This document shows positions 33,783 to 44,400 of a stretch of DNA of 64,000 bases, piece by piece. The notes beneath the pieces were generated by a model. It searched no databases and was not told where the DNA came from. It was given only the letters and a program-made list of their open reading frames with translations. Source of the DNA: Acanthamoeba lenticulata (taxonomy: Eukaryota > Discosea > Longamoebia > Acanthamoebidae); assembly GCA_002179805.1 (NCBI GenBank), contig NAVB01000490.1, forward strand, positions 39,646 to 103,645, in the 5' to 3' direction. The translations under genes and the position numbers were made by a program. Numbering within the stretch: the first letter of the stretch is position 1; each line of letters starts with the position of its first letter.

Positions 33783-34889
33783 CTTTATTTAATTGATTTC
33801 TGTATATATTTTTTTTGTTTTCCTATCGCTTTGGGAAAACTGGAAAACTGGGCCAAATACTTTTGCCAGGATCACCCAATCCTGTGTTTCTTCAACGGAC
33901 GCGGCGACAAAAAAAGTCATAGGGCGCGGAGCTGCTCCGCATCCTAAGACGGCCTCTCGGTGGTGAAGATGGACGCTAGGAGTAATAATGCAAGAGAGAT
34001 TGCGCAACATCAAGGCAAGTGGCGAGTTGGTACGTCACATCTTCGCCCAATCGCTACGAGCAGACCGCAAACGCTCGCCCCCCGGGTGATCCATTCTCCC
34101 ATTCAAAAGCACAGTCAAAAGCCTAGTGCAACGGGCTGCCCTACAATGCCTAAGAAGCCACAAGAAAACAACAATGCACCCACATCTCCCAACACAAACT
34201 CTCTCTCTAGACGGACCGCAACGCTCCCCCCGGAAGTGACTGCTCTGATACAGGAGCTGGTTCGCAAACGGTTTCCGCTTCCACCCTCTCGCCAACACCT
34301 TCCAGTCCCATCTGGCCCTCCACTGCTTCTGCCTGTGTCAAGGCGGAGGCTTATCACCATCCAGAAATAAGCCATCACGAGAATAAGAGCAACGACTGCG
34401 CGAACATCGCTGTTGGGCCTGGACCGCCTTCCAACCCCTTCAGACACCTCTGCTACGCCTCAATTCACCGCGCCAGGCTCCGTTCGGGGCTCCCTCTGCG
34501 AAGGCGACCTCCGGTCGTCATCGCCGCCCAGGTTGGCGTCCCGTACAGGGCCACTACCGTGCGTTTCCCTGTGCTCTTGTATCGCGCAGTTGAGACTAAC
34601 GTGAATGGTGATGACTGGCAAGCAGGTCAACTCGTCCCCGCGCGCAGCTCAAGGCCTCGCCAAACCAAGGCCAAACGAACCACCCACTTCCGTCCTCTCC
34701 CATTCCACCGTCGGGAGCCCAGACACCAACAGTGCGAGCTTGGTTTGTTCCTTCACTCTCCAAGGCCCATGCCTCGGGGAAGATGATGACACCGCGTCCT
34801 CCAAAGCCTCAGTGATGGAAAGGAGTCCAATCCTTGCCAACAAGGCGTGCTCCTTCCATGGAGGATCACAAACACTCGAGACGTCTCTC
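33783..34889. other. 1.1 kb of uncertain coding status
   Basis: This region lies between DPH7 and the histone-fold gene. On the + strand there are short open stretches that could be exons of a small gene. One begins near 33969 or 33988 (MQERLRNIKASGELVRHIF... reads well) and meets a GTACGTCA donor at about 34032. Another is a Ser/Thr/Pro-rich frame at 34151-34370, and a third is a Ser-rich frame at 34605-34952. No consistent phase joins them without introns of about 30 bases, and no family is recognised. A polypyrimidine and A/T-rich segment at 33785-33835 is probably the DPH7 promoter. Confidence 0.35.
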
Positions 34890-35264
34890 TTAATCCTGGC
34901 TGTCGCCTTCTTCGTTCCTTTCGGAGTCAGCTCGATGAATCTGTTGTTTTGAACTTGTGAGGAAGCAAGTTGCTCACGCGATGGAGGTCTCGTACCTCGA
35001 GCAGAGCCGCGTGAAGAGATGCGCTCGTAATCCTCTTTTGTCGAGAACGCGCAGTGTGCGAAACTACTTGCTTGGCGAGCTTCTTCATGAATGCGATGTA
35101 CGCCAAGTAGACCTGCAAAGAAGGAGTTTGAGATTGACTTTTCGATCCAGCGAATCGCAACTCGAACGTACGAACAGCTCAACATTGGACGAGAAACGGT
35201 AATTTGGTAGGCTGGATCGCAGCAGTTTCTTTATCTCTTGTCTGGCCTTCTGTGGCCGTCCCAT
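34890..35264 (-). CDS. Small single-histone-fold protein, CENP-W-like
   Basis: A very short gene that only appears after splicing. Exon 1 (35264-35172) encodes MGRPQKARQEIKKLLRSSL and runs to NVELF. A 59-base intron (35171-35113, GTACG...TTTGCAG) follows, and exon 2 starts at 35112 with VYLAYIAFMKKLAKQVVSH. The result has the three-helix histone-fold pattern: a short helix (IKKLLRSSL), loop PNYRFSS, a long helix to TARSR, loop QKRIT and helix SASLHAALLE. The nearest match I recall is CENP-W, the 88-residue partner of CENP-T at the inner kinetochore, with comparable helix spacing and a basic N-terminus. A donor GAG-GTACGAG after ALLE predicts a third exon (about 34937-34890) and a protein of about 86 residues. 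Without that intron the frame stops at 34927 with 92 residues. Other small histone folds (CENP-S/X, CHRAC/DPB types) remain possible. Confidence 0.68.
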
Positions 35265-35343
35265 TCCAGTTCCTAAAGTTTAATCTCACCACGTTTTCTC
35301 CCGCCATTTTCTCATCTTCGCAATTTCCCACTGTTCTGCACTG
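35265..35343. promoter_or_regulatory. 79-base bidirectional promoter, histone-fold gene / PDCD2
   Basis: Only 79 bases separate the two divergent start codons, so the promoters and both 5' UTRs must share this sequence. I see no TATA box. Confidence 0.6.
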
Positions 35344-36995
35344 ATGGAGGAAGAAAAGACCGTTCAATTGGGCTTCCTTGAGCGAGCTGAGGACATTGCC
35401 CGCCTCAACGATTTCGCTTACCTGCCGGACAAGGTTGGCGGCAAGCCGGTGCGTAATCGCTTTCACCCTCCCAATTCCGATAAATTGGCACAAGGCTCTA
35501 AGGTGCAAATCTCCTTGTGCAGACGTGGTTGGTGCCCTGCAATGTGCCCACCTCTGCGGATGTGAAATGCACGCGATGCGAGAAGCCCATGTCCCTCTTG
35601 CTTCAGGTAACGCGTGGTATCCCCCAGTGCCGTTTGTACTGTCCAACTGATATAAATGCACGACCAGATCTATGCCCCGTTCAAGGAGTTCGACCACACT
35701 TATCACCGCGTGATGTACGTCTTCAGCTGCAAGAGCGGCTCCTGCCACGCGTCGCTGCCTCTGGGAAGGTAGAACACCGCCGCACAATCTGTTTGTTTTC
35801 TTCCATCTCTTATGATTGAAGTCGCCTTCCGGTTCAGTTTCAAGGCCTTCCGGTGCCAGCTGCCCCGAGAGAACCCCTATTACGTGGCCAAGAGCGAGGA
35901 GGCCATCGAGGAAGACCCTGAAGCCGCGCAATACACATACCACCTGCCGGAGAAAGGCACTTCCACCCTCTACCCACCTTACGTTGGCGGCTTGCGCGCT
36001 TTGAGACAATGCAACGCGCTGACGTCGGTCCCTCTGGTTCATCGCGGCCCTGGCAGTGTTTTTCTGTGCTGAATGCGGCATGCGCGCGGAGAAGCGATGC
36101 AGCGCGTGCAAGGCGGTCCACTACTGCACGGCGGCCCATCAGAGGGAGCACTGGAACCGGGGCCACAAGGAGGCGTGCGAGCAGCTCAAGCAGGCCGGCG
36201 GCGCCGACAAGGCACAGTTGAGTGCCTCGGTCAAGCCCTTTCCCTCGCCGGCCCTCTTTGACGAGTGGGAGATGGTCACTGAGGAAGAGCCCTCTGAAGA
36301 CGAGGATGACGATGACGAGGACGGCGAGGAAGGCGAGGACTACCAGAAGAAGCTCTCACGCAAGTACAAGGAGCTCCGCATGCTCAAGAAGCTTCAGTCC
36401 CGGACCGGGCTCGCGCCTGGCCACCTCCCTGAGACCGACGAGCCCGAGGAGTCCCCGGTGGACGACAGCTTCATCGAATTCCAGCACGTCGTGAAGCGTG
36501 CGCCCGACCAGGTTTTGCGGTACCGCCACCATGCCTGGGCGCTCACGTCCCGCGCCAGCCAATTGCATGTTGCTCACGGCGCGGCGCGACAGCTACGCAC
36601 GCTGGGAGGGCGCCAAACCGCTGTGGGTGAGCGACAAGGCCCAGCCGGCGGCCACCGGTGGCGACGTCCCGCCCTGCCCTCACTGCCAGGCGCCGCGCAG
36701 GTTTGAGTTCCAGGTTCGCCCAATCTTCGCACGAGCGTGTGTCTGTTGTGTGCGCGCGCCGCTTTCCCTGAGCTCATCACTGGTGCCTCGCCATGTGCAG
36801 ATCATGCCGCAGCTGCTGCACTACCTCGATGTGGAGAAGGTAGAGAAGGATGGTGGCGAGAAGGCCATCAACTGGGGCACAGTTGCCATCTATTCTTGCC
36901 CCAACTCGTGCCAACAACCCTCGGCGGCGGCAGAGGAGGCCAGCACGGCGCTCACCTACTTCGAGGAGTTTGCCTGGCGACAAAACATGGACTGA
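35344..36995 (+). CDS. PDCD2: PDCD2 orthologue with zf-MYND domain
   Basis: PDCD2 is a conserved chaperone-like protein that escorts ribosomal protein uS5 (RPS2) during 40S assembly. About eight exons. The N-terminus MEEEKTVQLGFLE is followed by DKVGGKPTWL and CTRCEKPMSLLLQIYAPF (35344-35660), which is the PDCD2 N-terminal Cys motif. HRVMYVFSCKSGSCH and FKAFRCQLPRENPYY come next (35705-35880). A MYND zinc finger follows at about 36065-36190 (CAECGMRAEKRCSACKAVHYC, then HWNRGHKEAC), in which the AHQREHW spelling is the PDCD2 variant. After an acidic stretch the C-terminal domain contains DSFIEFQHVVKRAPDQVLRY, GAKPLWVSD, CPHCQAPRRFEFQIMPQLLHYL and INWGTVAIYSCPNSC, all typical. The exact junction before the MYND exon (about 35990-36055) is uncertain. 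Confidence 0.93.
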
Positions 36996-37117
36996 TCATG
37001 ATGTGTTCAGCAGTGTTTAGTTCTTTTGGTATAATTTTGTTGTGGATCCATTTTCCGTTTGTTTTTTTTTGAGACAAAAAACAAAAAGAAAATCAGACTA
37101 CAGAAGATTGGGACGAG

Positions 37118-40100
37118 ATGGGGGATGATTTTGAGCGCGCGGTGCTGGTGAGCCTTAATCCGTCGCAAGTGCCGCCGCAGACGCTGCAGAGTGCACAGGC
37201 GCTGCTGGCACAGTTCAAGGCGTCCGCCGATGCCTGGAAGCTCTGCCTCCAGAAGGCCTTCTCGGAGTGTCCCATGCAGGTCAGATTTTTCTGCTTCCTC
37301 AGCCTCATTGATGTCCTCCACCACAGGTTCAGCTCCTTCCCACTTTTCAATCAGCCAGTTCTCTTTCTTTTCATCCTCTAAACCCTGCCCTGCTGTTGTG
37401 CGCACACAGACACGGCGAGTTGTCTGCCGAGAGCCGAGCTGCTCTGCGGCAAGGCTTATTCTCGTGGCTAAAAGACTACCTGCCCTCGCACCCCCAGGAA
37501 GATAGCTGTACGGCCTCCTGCCCCCGCATTCTCCCTCCAGTTGCTCGCTCACCCATACTTGCGCTGGCCCCGTGCCACACGCCCCACACAGCTGTGAAAA
37601 ACAAGTTTGTGCAGGCCTTTGTCGAGCTGTTCAAGTTGGAGTATCCTGAGGAGTGGCCCTCGTTCTTCTCCGACCTCTTTCTGCTCCTCAAGTCGACGGG
37701 ATGTACATGTGCCGCCCTTCCCCCCTCTTCCCAAACGAACGGCAGACGTTCTCTCGTTGGCTTATGGCTCCTCGGTCCTCGCAGCCACTCCCTCGGGCTT
37801 GGTGATGGTCGACATGTTCCTCCGCATCATGGCCTCCATCGACCAGCTCGTGATCAACTCTGACGCTGTGCGGTCCTCGGCCGACATTGCTCACGCCTCT
37901 GATATTGTACGCGACTCTCCATGTGCTCCCTCCCCAAGTCGCATGCTTGCTACATCTTCTCTGATGTTGGCCACGACACAGAAAGAAGCGATGAAAGTGA
38001 ACTGCGTCAACACGTACGTCGAGCTGTGCTACACTATCCTCGTCAGCTTCCGCACTGCCTGCCCGCCTCTTGCGCGCTCGTGTCTGAGCAACCTGCGAGC
38101 CTATCTCGGTACCGAGGCCTCTTCATCTGCTCTTGCTTTTCACATTCACACATGTAAAAGCTGACGCGCGTGAACGCGACAAGCCTGGATTGAGCTTTCG
38201 TTAATTGTGAACAACCGGTTTCTGCCCCTCTTCTACGAACTGCTTTCCGTCGAGGACCTGCGGGAGGAGTCGTGCGAATGCCTTTACGAGGTCCGCCCCC
38301 TTACGCAGTAGCCTCGCTTTGTTTTATGAGCCTCACACACGCTACGGGAGAGCAGATCGTCGTGCGCGGCATGGACCCGCTGTTGAAGATCGACCTCCTC
38401 CACAAGCTCAACCTTCTTTCCATAATTGCCTCCATCAAGACGGATGTATGAAGACCCATCTTCTTCCTCCTCATGTGCTCACATCTACTCGCCCCATTTG
38501 GTGCCGCGTCATCGCCAGGATGAGGATTTTCAGGCCAAGCTGGCCAAGCTGGTGAACGCCATCGGTGTCGAACTCATCTACGGCTGGACCGCGGTACGCG
38601 CGCAATTGTGCCGCCGACATGCCCGACGATTCTGCTCATGTCTCTTCACACGCCCACACACACAGATCCAGACCATGGTCTCGCAGCAGAAAGTTAGCCC
38701 TGACGTCGAAAGTGCGGCATGCTTTTTTATTTATTATTTATTATTTATTTATTCATTTATTTATTATGTGTTAAACTTTTATATTTTATCCCTGGCAGAG
38801 CAAAGCAAGCAGTTGGTCAACTCGGCGATGGCGCTCATGTGGCAGTACCTCAATGCTGAGGACGACCTCGTGTACGCACTGCTTGCCCGTGGTGGTCGCA
38901 CGCCGAAGAGGAGAAAGAATGGCTTACGTGTTGTTTGCGGGAACGCCTGCAGGTCGGAGGAGGTGGTGCCCCTCGCCAAGTGCTTCGTGGAGAAAGTGCG
39001 AAAGGACAAGGAGCTGGCGGACGAGGACAAGGAACACCTCAGGCAGCTCATCACCATCGTGGCCAACAAGATGAAGTACGACTCGTCCTACGACTTCTCC
39101 AAGCCGGACCAGGTTGAGCAGGAATTCATGCAATACCGCAAGGTCCTTGCAGCCCCTCCTCCCCTCTGGATAACCGATCACGTACGCTGAGACGTTGTGT
39201 ATTGGTCGATGCGCAGGAGCTGAGCAACCTGTTCCGGAAGGTGATCAAGCTTTGCCCCGAGATGTCGGTCTCCTTTGTATCGTCGCTCATCCGGACGTGC
39301 TTTTCCAACATCTCGGCCATGTCCTTTGCCGACGTCGAAGTCTCCCTGTGCCTTTTGGGCCTCCTCAGCGAGGCTGCCACCCAAGTGGGTACGGCGACCA
39401 TGCATGGCTCTTTTTTTCTCTCACGAGGCTTGGCCACCAGGCAGTTGCCTGCCTGCTTGCTTTAACTGCGAGCGCGTTCCCCCAAATCTGCAGACTCGCG
39501 ATTCTTCTCTGAGATGCTGGTGGCACTAGTCTCCTCAGGTACTTACGTTTCCCTCGTCTAGGCGCCCCTCTCGCACCGACGAGGATGTTGCTGTCGTCGC
39601 GGCTGACCCCACACGCTGCTGTAACAAAGATGTGTGGCGATACCCGCATCGGGCGGTGGTCCTGACGGCCTTTGAGACCGCGATCACGTACGCCAGATAT
39701 CTGCCCAATGACGCAACCACCATTTCGACCTTCCTTGGTGCCTTCTTTGGCACGAGGTACGCCTTATCTGGACTGGCTGTCTGACTTCCTGTTGACTGGA
39801 CTGATGTGTTTCATCTTCGTTTCCAGTGGAATGCGAAGCAGCGACGTGACGGTGCGGAGCCGGGCCGCTTACATGTTCTTCCGGCTCTGCCGCGCGCAAA
39901 AGAACCTGCTCCTGCCCTACCTCTCGCAGATCTTGGTCGCTTCTCAGGTGCGGTCTGCACTCTTTTATGTGCATTTATTCGTTTATTTCCCTTTTTCCTT
40001 TTTATTTCTCTTTATCATTTTATGAGTGATTATGGCAGCACACACACGAGCTGCTGACATGCAGCTCTTTGACAGGAACAACTCGTGGTCAAGCTCGAGG

Positions 40101-42059
40101 CCGAGAACGTGCTGCCCTATGAGAGCCAGCTCTTCTTCTTTAACGGCATCGGCCTGCTCCTTTCGGCTACCAAGGACCGCAAGCTGCAGCAGGACACCCT
40201 CAAGGCACGCCCGAACCCTCTCCCCTCACAATGCCGTAAGCTCGTCATGGTCATTATTGACGTTGTTATCATGCGATCCACCATGTAGGGCGTGATGGGG
40301 CAGCTGTTGGAGCACGTCGAGGAGATCCTGGGCAAGGAGTTGTACAAGCAGGACGTGCCAGAGCGGCCCGTGTGCGCCAACTTCCTGCAGCAGGTCGTGG
40401 CCGTGGTGACCGCGCTCAGCGTGGGCTTTGGCGCGCTCGACACGCAGCCCGGCATGGAGGACCTCCTGGCCGCGTGGGCCCGCACCTCGCACGTTGCGCT
40501 GCGCATCGTCGCCGCCATCCCCAATTATCCCGAGCTGCGCCTCAAGGTCGGTCTCCCTCCACCATCGGAGCATTCTTTGCATTCTTCGATGGATGCTCAT
40601 GCTCGGACACCCCAGGTGCTCTCCTTCCTGCATCGCATGGTGGAGTCGATCGGCGCACACGTGCTCCCGTATTTGCCTCTGGCCTGCCAGGTACTTCTCC
40701 CCTCTAAGGTCCCGCAGGCTTCCGCCGGCCGCCCACTCACGGGACAATGGTCAACGCTGTTGTGGTGGTGAGCCAGATTTTCATCCCAATTTTGAACGGC
40801 ACTGCAGCCGTCGCGGCACAATCGCAAACCACGACGGTCGACACGACAAAGGAGCACCAGGACTTTGTGCGGCTCATCGTGCAGGCCATCACGCGATTCA
40901 AGGACAAGATGCGGAGCATCGTCGAGGAGATCATCGCGCCCGTCATCCAGCAGCAGATCTGCCCGCTGGTCACGGCGCTCGCTCAGAAGGTCCAGGCCCA
41001 AAGCAACGACGACGACGACGACGAAGAGGAAATCGATGTGGTGAGCGAGGAGGAGCGCGAGTGGACGGACATGATCAAGAGCTATCTCCACCTGATTCAG
41101 AACGTGCTCGGCAACGCCCTTTCATCCACCTTGATCGCGCAGGTCGTAGACCTTCTCAACTGCTGCTGTTACCTTGGCCTTTGCCTTTACCTTTGACTGA
41201 CGGACACGCATACACAACACAGAAAAACGGCCCTCACTTGGAGGCGCTGCTGAAGGCGCTGCTCACGGCCTTGACCACCAGCGAGGACACCGCGGTGCGT
41301 GATCCTCTCTTCATGTGATGATTTGGAAGCGATCGCTTCGCACTCACCTGCCTTGTGGTTTGTGCAGCTCAAGAAGCAGTGCGCGACCACGTTGCGCATG
41401 ATGATCGAGGACTGGGCGGGCAAGATCACTGTTGTCGCTGGCCCGAATGAAAGGTGAGCGGAGGCCCGACTGAGACTATCCATGCGGAAAACAGGAGATG
41501 ATACTAAGTTTCTTCCCTCCTCCTCCTCCTCCTCCTTCTTCTTCTTCTTCTTCTTCACTGCAGTGCCGAGCACATGATCGCCTTCCAGCAGGCCTTCAAC
41601 GTCTTTGTGTTTGAGCACTGCGTGCCCCTGTTCTTCACGCTGCCGCTGTCGCCCGACTTTAAGCCTCTCGATGCGCAGTGCAGCCTGGTACGCTCCATAT
41701 CCCAGATTGCCTTCTTCACGATGAGTCAACATGTAGGTCTTGATGGTGATGCTATGTATCCATTCACACAGATAATGAGCGAGATGAGCAAGATGCAAAA
41801 GACCTTGGTAGAGCGATGTGGGCAGGACGCGCTGCGCCACATCCGAGGGGTGGTGTGCCAGATCCCTAACTGCACGCCGCAAGCGGTAGAGGAGTACATG
41901 CAGCACCTTCTCCAGCCGCACAAGGTCTTTGATCCCTTCTACAAGGTTCGTGTCCACGTCCTCTTATTCAGCGTCTTTTTATTTCGTTCGTTGATGGTTG
42001 TCAATACACAGAAATTCGCGCAAGCGGCTCGAACCCAGACGTTTGCTGCATCGTCCTGA
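37118..42059 (+). CDS. XPOT: Exportin-T (tRNA exportin)
   Basis: Karyopherin-beta family receptor that exports mature tRNA from the nucleus with RanGTP. A long gene of about twenty exons, all helical HEAT-type sequence. The N-terminal part reads MGDDFERAVLVSLNP, QALLAQFKASADAWKLCLQ and ECPMQVRFFCFLSLIDVLHH. Then come FVQAFVELFKLEYPEEWPSFF (about 37605-37670), LVMVDMFLRIMASIDQLVI, VNCVNTYVELCYTILV and NRFLPLFYELLSVEDLREES. The combination EYPEEWPSFF with FLRIMASIDQ is characteristic of exportin-T/Los1 and not of CRM1 or exportin-5. C-terminal helices continue to KKFAQAARTQTFAASS and a TGA at 42059. One intron (about 38720-38800) contains an A/T-rich (ATTT)n run and another at 41500-41560 a CTT repeat. 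Exact splice sites were not all resolved. Confidence 0.9.
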
Positions 42060-42506
42060 CCCAACCCATAAAGAATAAATAAAAATACAATGTTTTTTTA
42101 TAAAATTAACACCAAGAAAAAGAACTTGTAATGCTACGTTTTACGCTTTTCTGCGTCCGGTCTGTGGTCGCGAGCAAAAGGCGCGGTCGGGCACACGAGC
42201 ACAACAAACGACCAATTATTAAAAGCGCATTTTTTAGGACTTGTGGGAACGCGACGGAGTTTCTCAACGTGGAGCGGTCACGTGACGAGCGGAGAAGAGG
42301 CCTGTGGGCGACGGCGAGGCGCTTTCGCAGGCCGTGGTTTTCTTTTCTCACTGCCACGCACCCGACACCGAACTGCCCCAACTCGTTTGCGGTTATCAGG
42401 CCTGCCTTGCCCTGCTCTGTTCGCATCATCTCGGATCATTGGCCAATTTACGCTCCCGAGGCTTAAATCGCTTGTTTGAACTTGTCTCTAGCTTGACTTC
42501 TACGAG
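42060..42506. promoter_or_regulatory. Intergenic, upstream of desaturase gene
   Basis: 447 bases with AATAAA at 42073-42078, a plausible polyadenylation signal for XPOT. Beyond that is a region with a CCAAT motif (attggccaattt, about 42438-42449) about 60 bases before the desaturase ATG. Open frames here have no recognisable domain. Confidence 0.45.
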
Positions 42507-44178
42507 ATGACAACTGCTTCGCTGCCTCCGATGGGAGAGAAACACGGCGTGAAGCGCATCCGCAAAAATGCGTACGCACCTGTTGCTTCCAAGCTGTGGG
42601 CCATCCACGGGCAGTACTATGATCTCTCGAGCTTCATCGGTTCTCACCCTGGCGGTTCGGAGATGTTGCTCCTCGGTCGCGGTCGCGATTGTACCGAAAT
42701 GTTCGAATCGGTCCACGCCCTTTCGAAGCGCAACGTGCACGCCCTCTTGGCCAAGTACAAGGTGGACACCCCCGAGGGCGTGCCGCCACCTCCGGTCGAT
42801 ATGTTCTCGTGGAAGTCGGATGGCTTCTACGCCGTCCTCACTCAGCGCGTGCGCAAGTACTTCGAAGAGCAAGCCCTCAGCCACAAGGCCACTCCGGCCT
42901 ATTGGATCAAGGTGAGCCTCATGTTTACGCTGTGGCTCTGCTCTGTCACCTACGCCTTCTCGACCGGCTCGCTCGCCGCGGGTCTCTTGGCCGGCTTTGT
43001 CATGAACATGATTGGGTTCTGCGTCATGCACGACGGCTCTCACTACGGTATTTATTTCCTTTCATTTTACAACTCAATAGCCACAAGTGTATTTTTATTG
43101 TTATTTTTATCTTTATTTATTTATTTGTGCTCTTTTATGTGTGCCCCGTAATTCTGACGCATTCCGAGTGGAAGGAATGTGGTGAATTTGATTGTCTTTT
43201 TTGTGTGCTCCATTTGCTTATGATGACGCAAGCAGCACGACAAAGCGCGTTTCCGTGCAGGCCTTTTTTTTTCCCACTGCTGACTCCAACCTTCTATTTC
43301 CTGTCCTGCCCGCAGGAATCAGCGCCAACCCGCTGGTCAACAGAGTGCTGCACACGCTCTGGAGCGACTGGAACCTGTGGTCGCACTTCCTGTGGCTCAG
43401 GCACCACACCTACGGGCACCACTCGTACACGGGCGTCTACAGGCGCGACCCTGACCTCGTCAACGGGCAGTTGTTCTTCCGCAAGCACAACGAGAACCCG
43501 TTCTTGCCGCAACACAAGCAGCAGTGGTGGTCCACCTTCGTGCTGCTCTGGGCTCTGCCCAACCAGCACCTGGGTCAGGCGCTTCTCTACATCCGCTCGT
43601 GGGTCCTGAACTCGGTCTTTGGCGTGGCGCTGGAGCGGGTGTCCCTGGTCGACTTTGTGGTGAGCACGGCCATCTACGCGCCCTCGCTCTACTTCCACTT
43701 TGTGCTGCCCTTCCAGCTGCTGCCCACGTCCGCCGCCCTGTCGATGTTGGCCCTCTACTGGGCCGGCCAGGGCCTCGGCTACGCGCTGAACATCATCCCC
43801 AACCACGATACCTACGAGACCCACACGCTCATCGGCTCGCCCTCCACCGGTGGCCAGCGCGACTGGGGCGAGCAGCAGCTCCTTGGCAGCGGCAATCACA
43901 CCACCGACGGCGGCCTCTGGGGCACGGTCGTGACCACCTTGTGGGGCGGCATGAACTTCCAGATCGAGCACCACCTCTTCCCGTCGGTCTCGCATGTCCA
44001 CTACGCCTCCATCTCCAAGATCGTGCAGCAGACCGCGGACGAGTTCGGCCTTCCCTACACGACCCACTCGTGGTTCCACGCCATCTTCTCCTTCGGCAAG
44101 ATGCTCTACGCCCTGTCCCTGCCCTCGTCCTACCGACCGTCCGACGCGCCCGCGCCCAAGCAGCGCAAGCAGGACTAA
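42507..44178 (+). CDS. Cytochrome b5-fused front-end fatty acyl desaturase
   Basis: Introduces a double bond between an existing one and the carboxyl end of a fatty acyl chain, in the ER membrane. Two exons, 42507-43047 and 43316-44178, are joined as HYG-ISANPLVN across a 268-base intron. The cytochrome b5 domain carries the heme motif HPGG (about 42645). The three histidine boxes are HDGSH (about 43029), HHTYGHH (about 43403-43423) and QIEHH (about 43961-43975). Gln in the third box, with the b5 fusion, marks front-end (delta-5, delta-6, delta-8 or delta-4) desaturases. Hydrophobic pairs at YWIKVSLMFTLWLC/LLAGFVMNMIGF and around 43650-43790 fit four transmembrane helices. The protein is about 468 residues, normal for the family. 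Regioselectivity cannot be read from motifs alone. Sphingolipid delta-8 desaturase is the main alternative. Confidence 0.93.
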
Positions 44179-44400
44179 GAGCTGGGCCGCCTCAGGGCGC
44201 TGGTTCCCTCTTTTATTTTTTGGTCAATCCCTCCTCCTACCCTATCCCTCTCTTCTCTTCACGCCATGTAAAGTAGCGGCTGCGTTGGTGCTGCCGTGGC
44301 TGCGCACCACAACCCACAACACTTAATGTAAGAGAAAAACAATTATATTTTTTTTTTCGTTCACGAGCTTTCCACGTCAGCGTGTGCGCTTCTGATCAAG

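Noticed and set aside
38720..38790. A/T-rich (ATTT)n run as a replication origin or matrix attachment site
   Set aside because: It is a short simple-sequence stretch within an exportin-T intron, like several other introns here.
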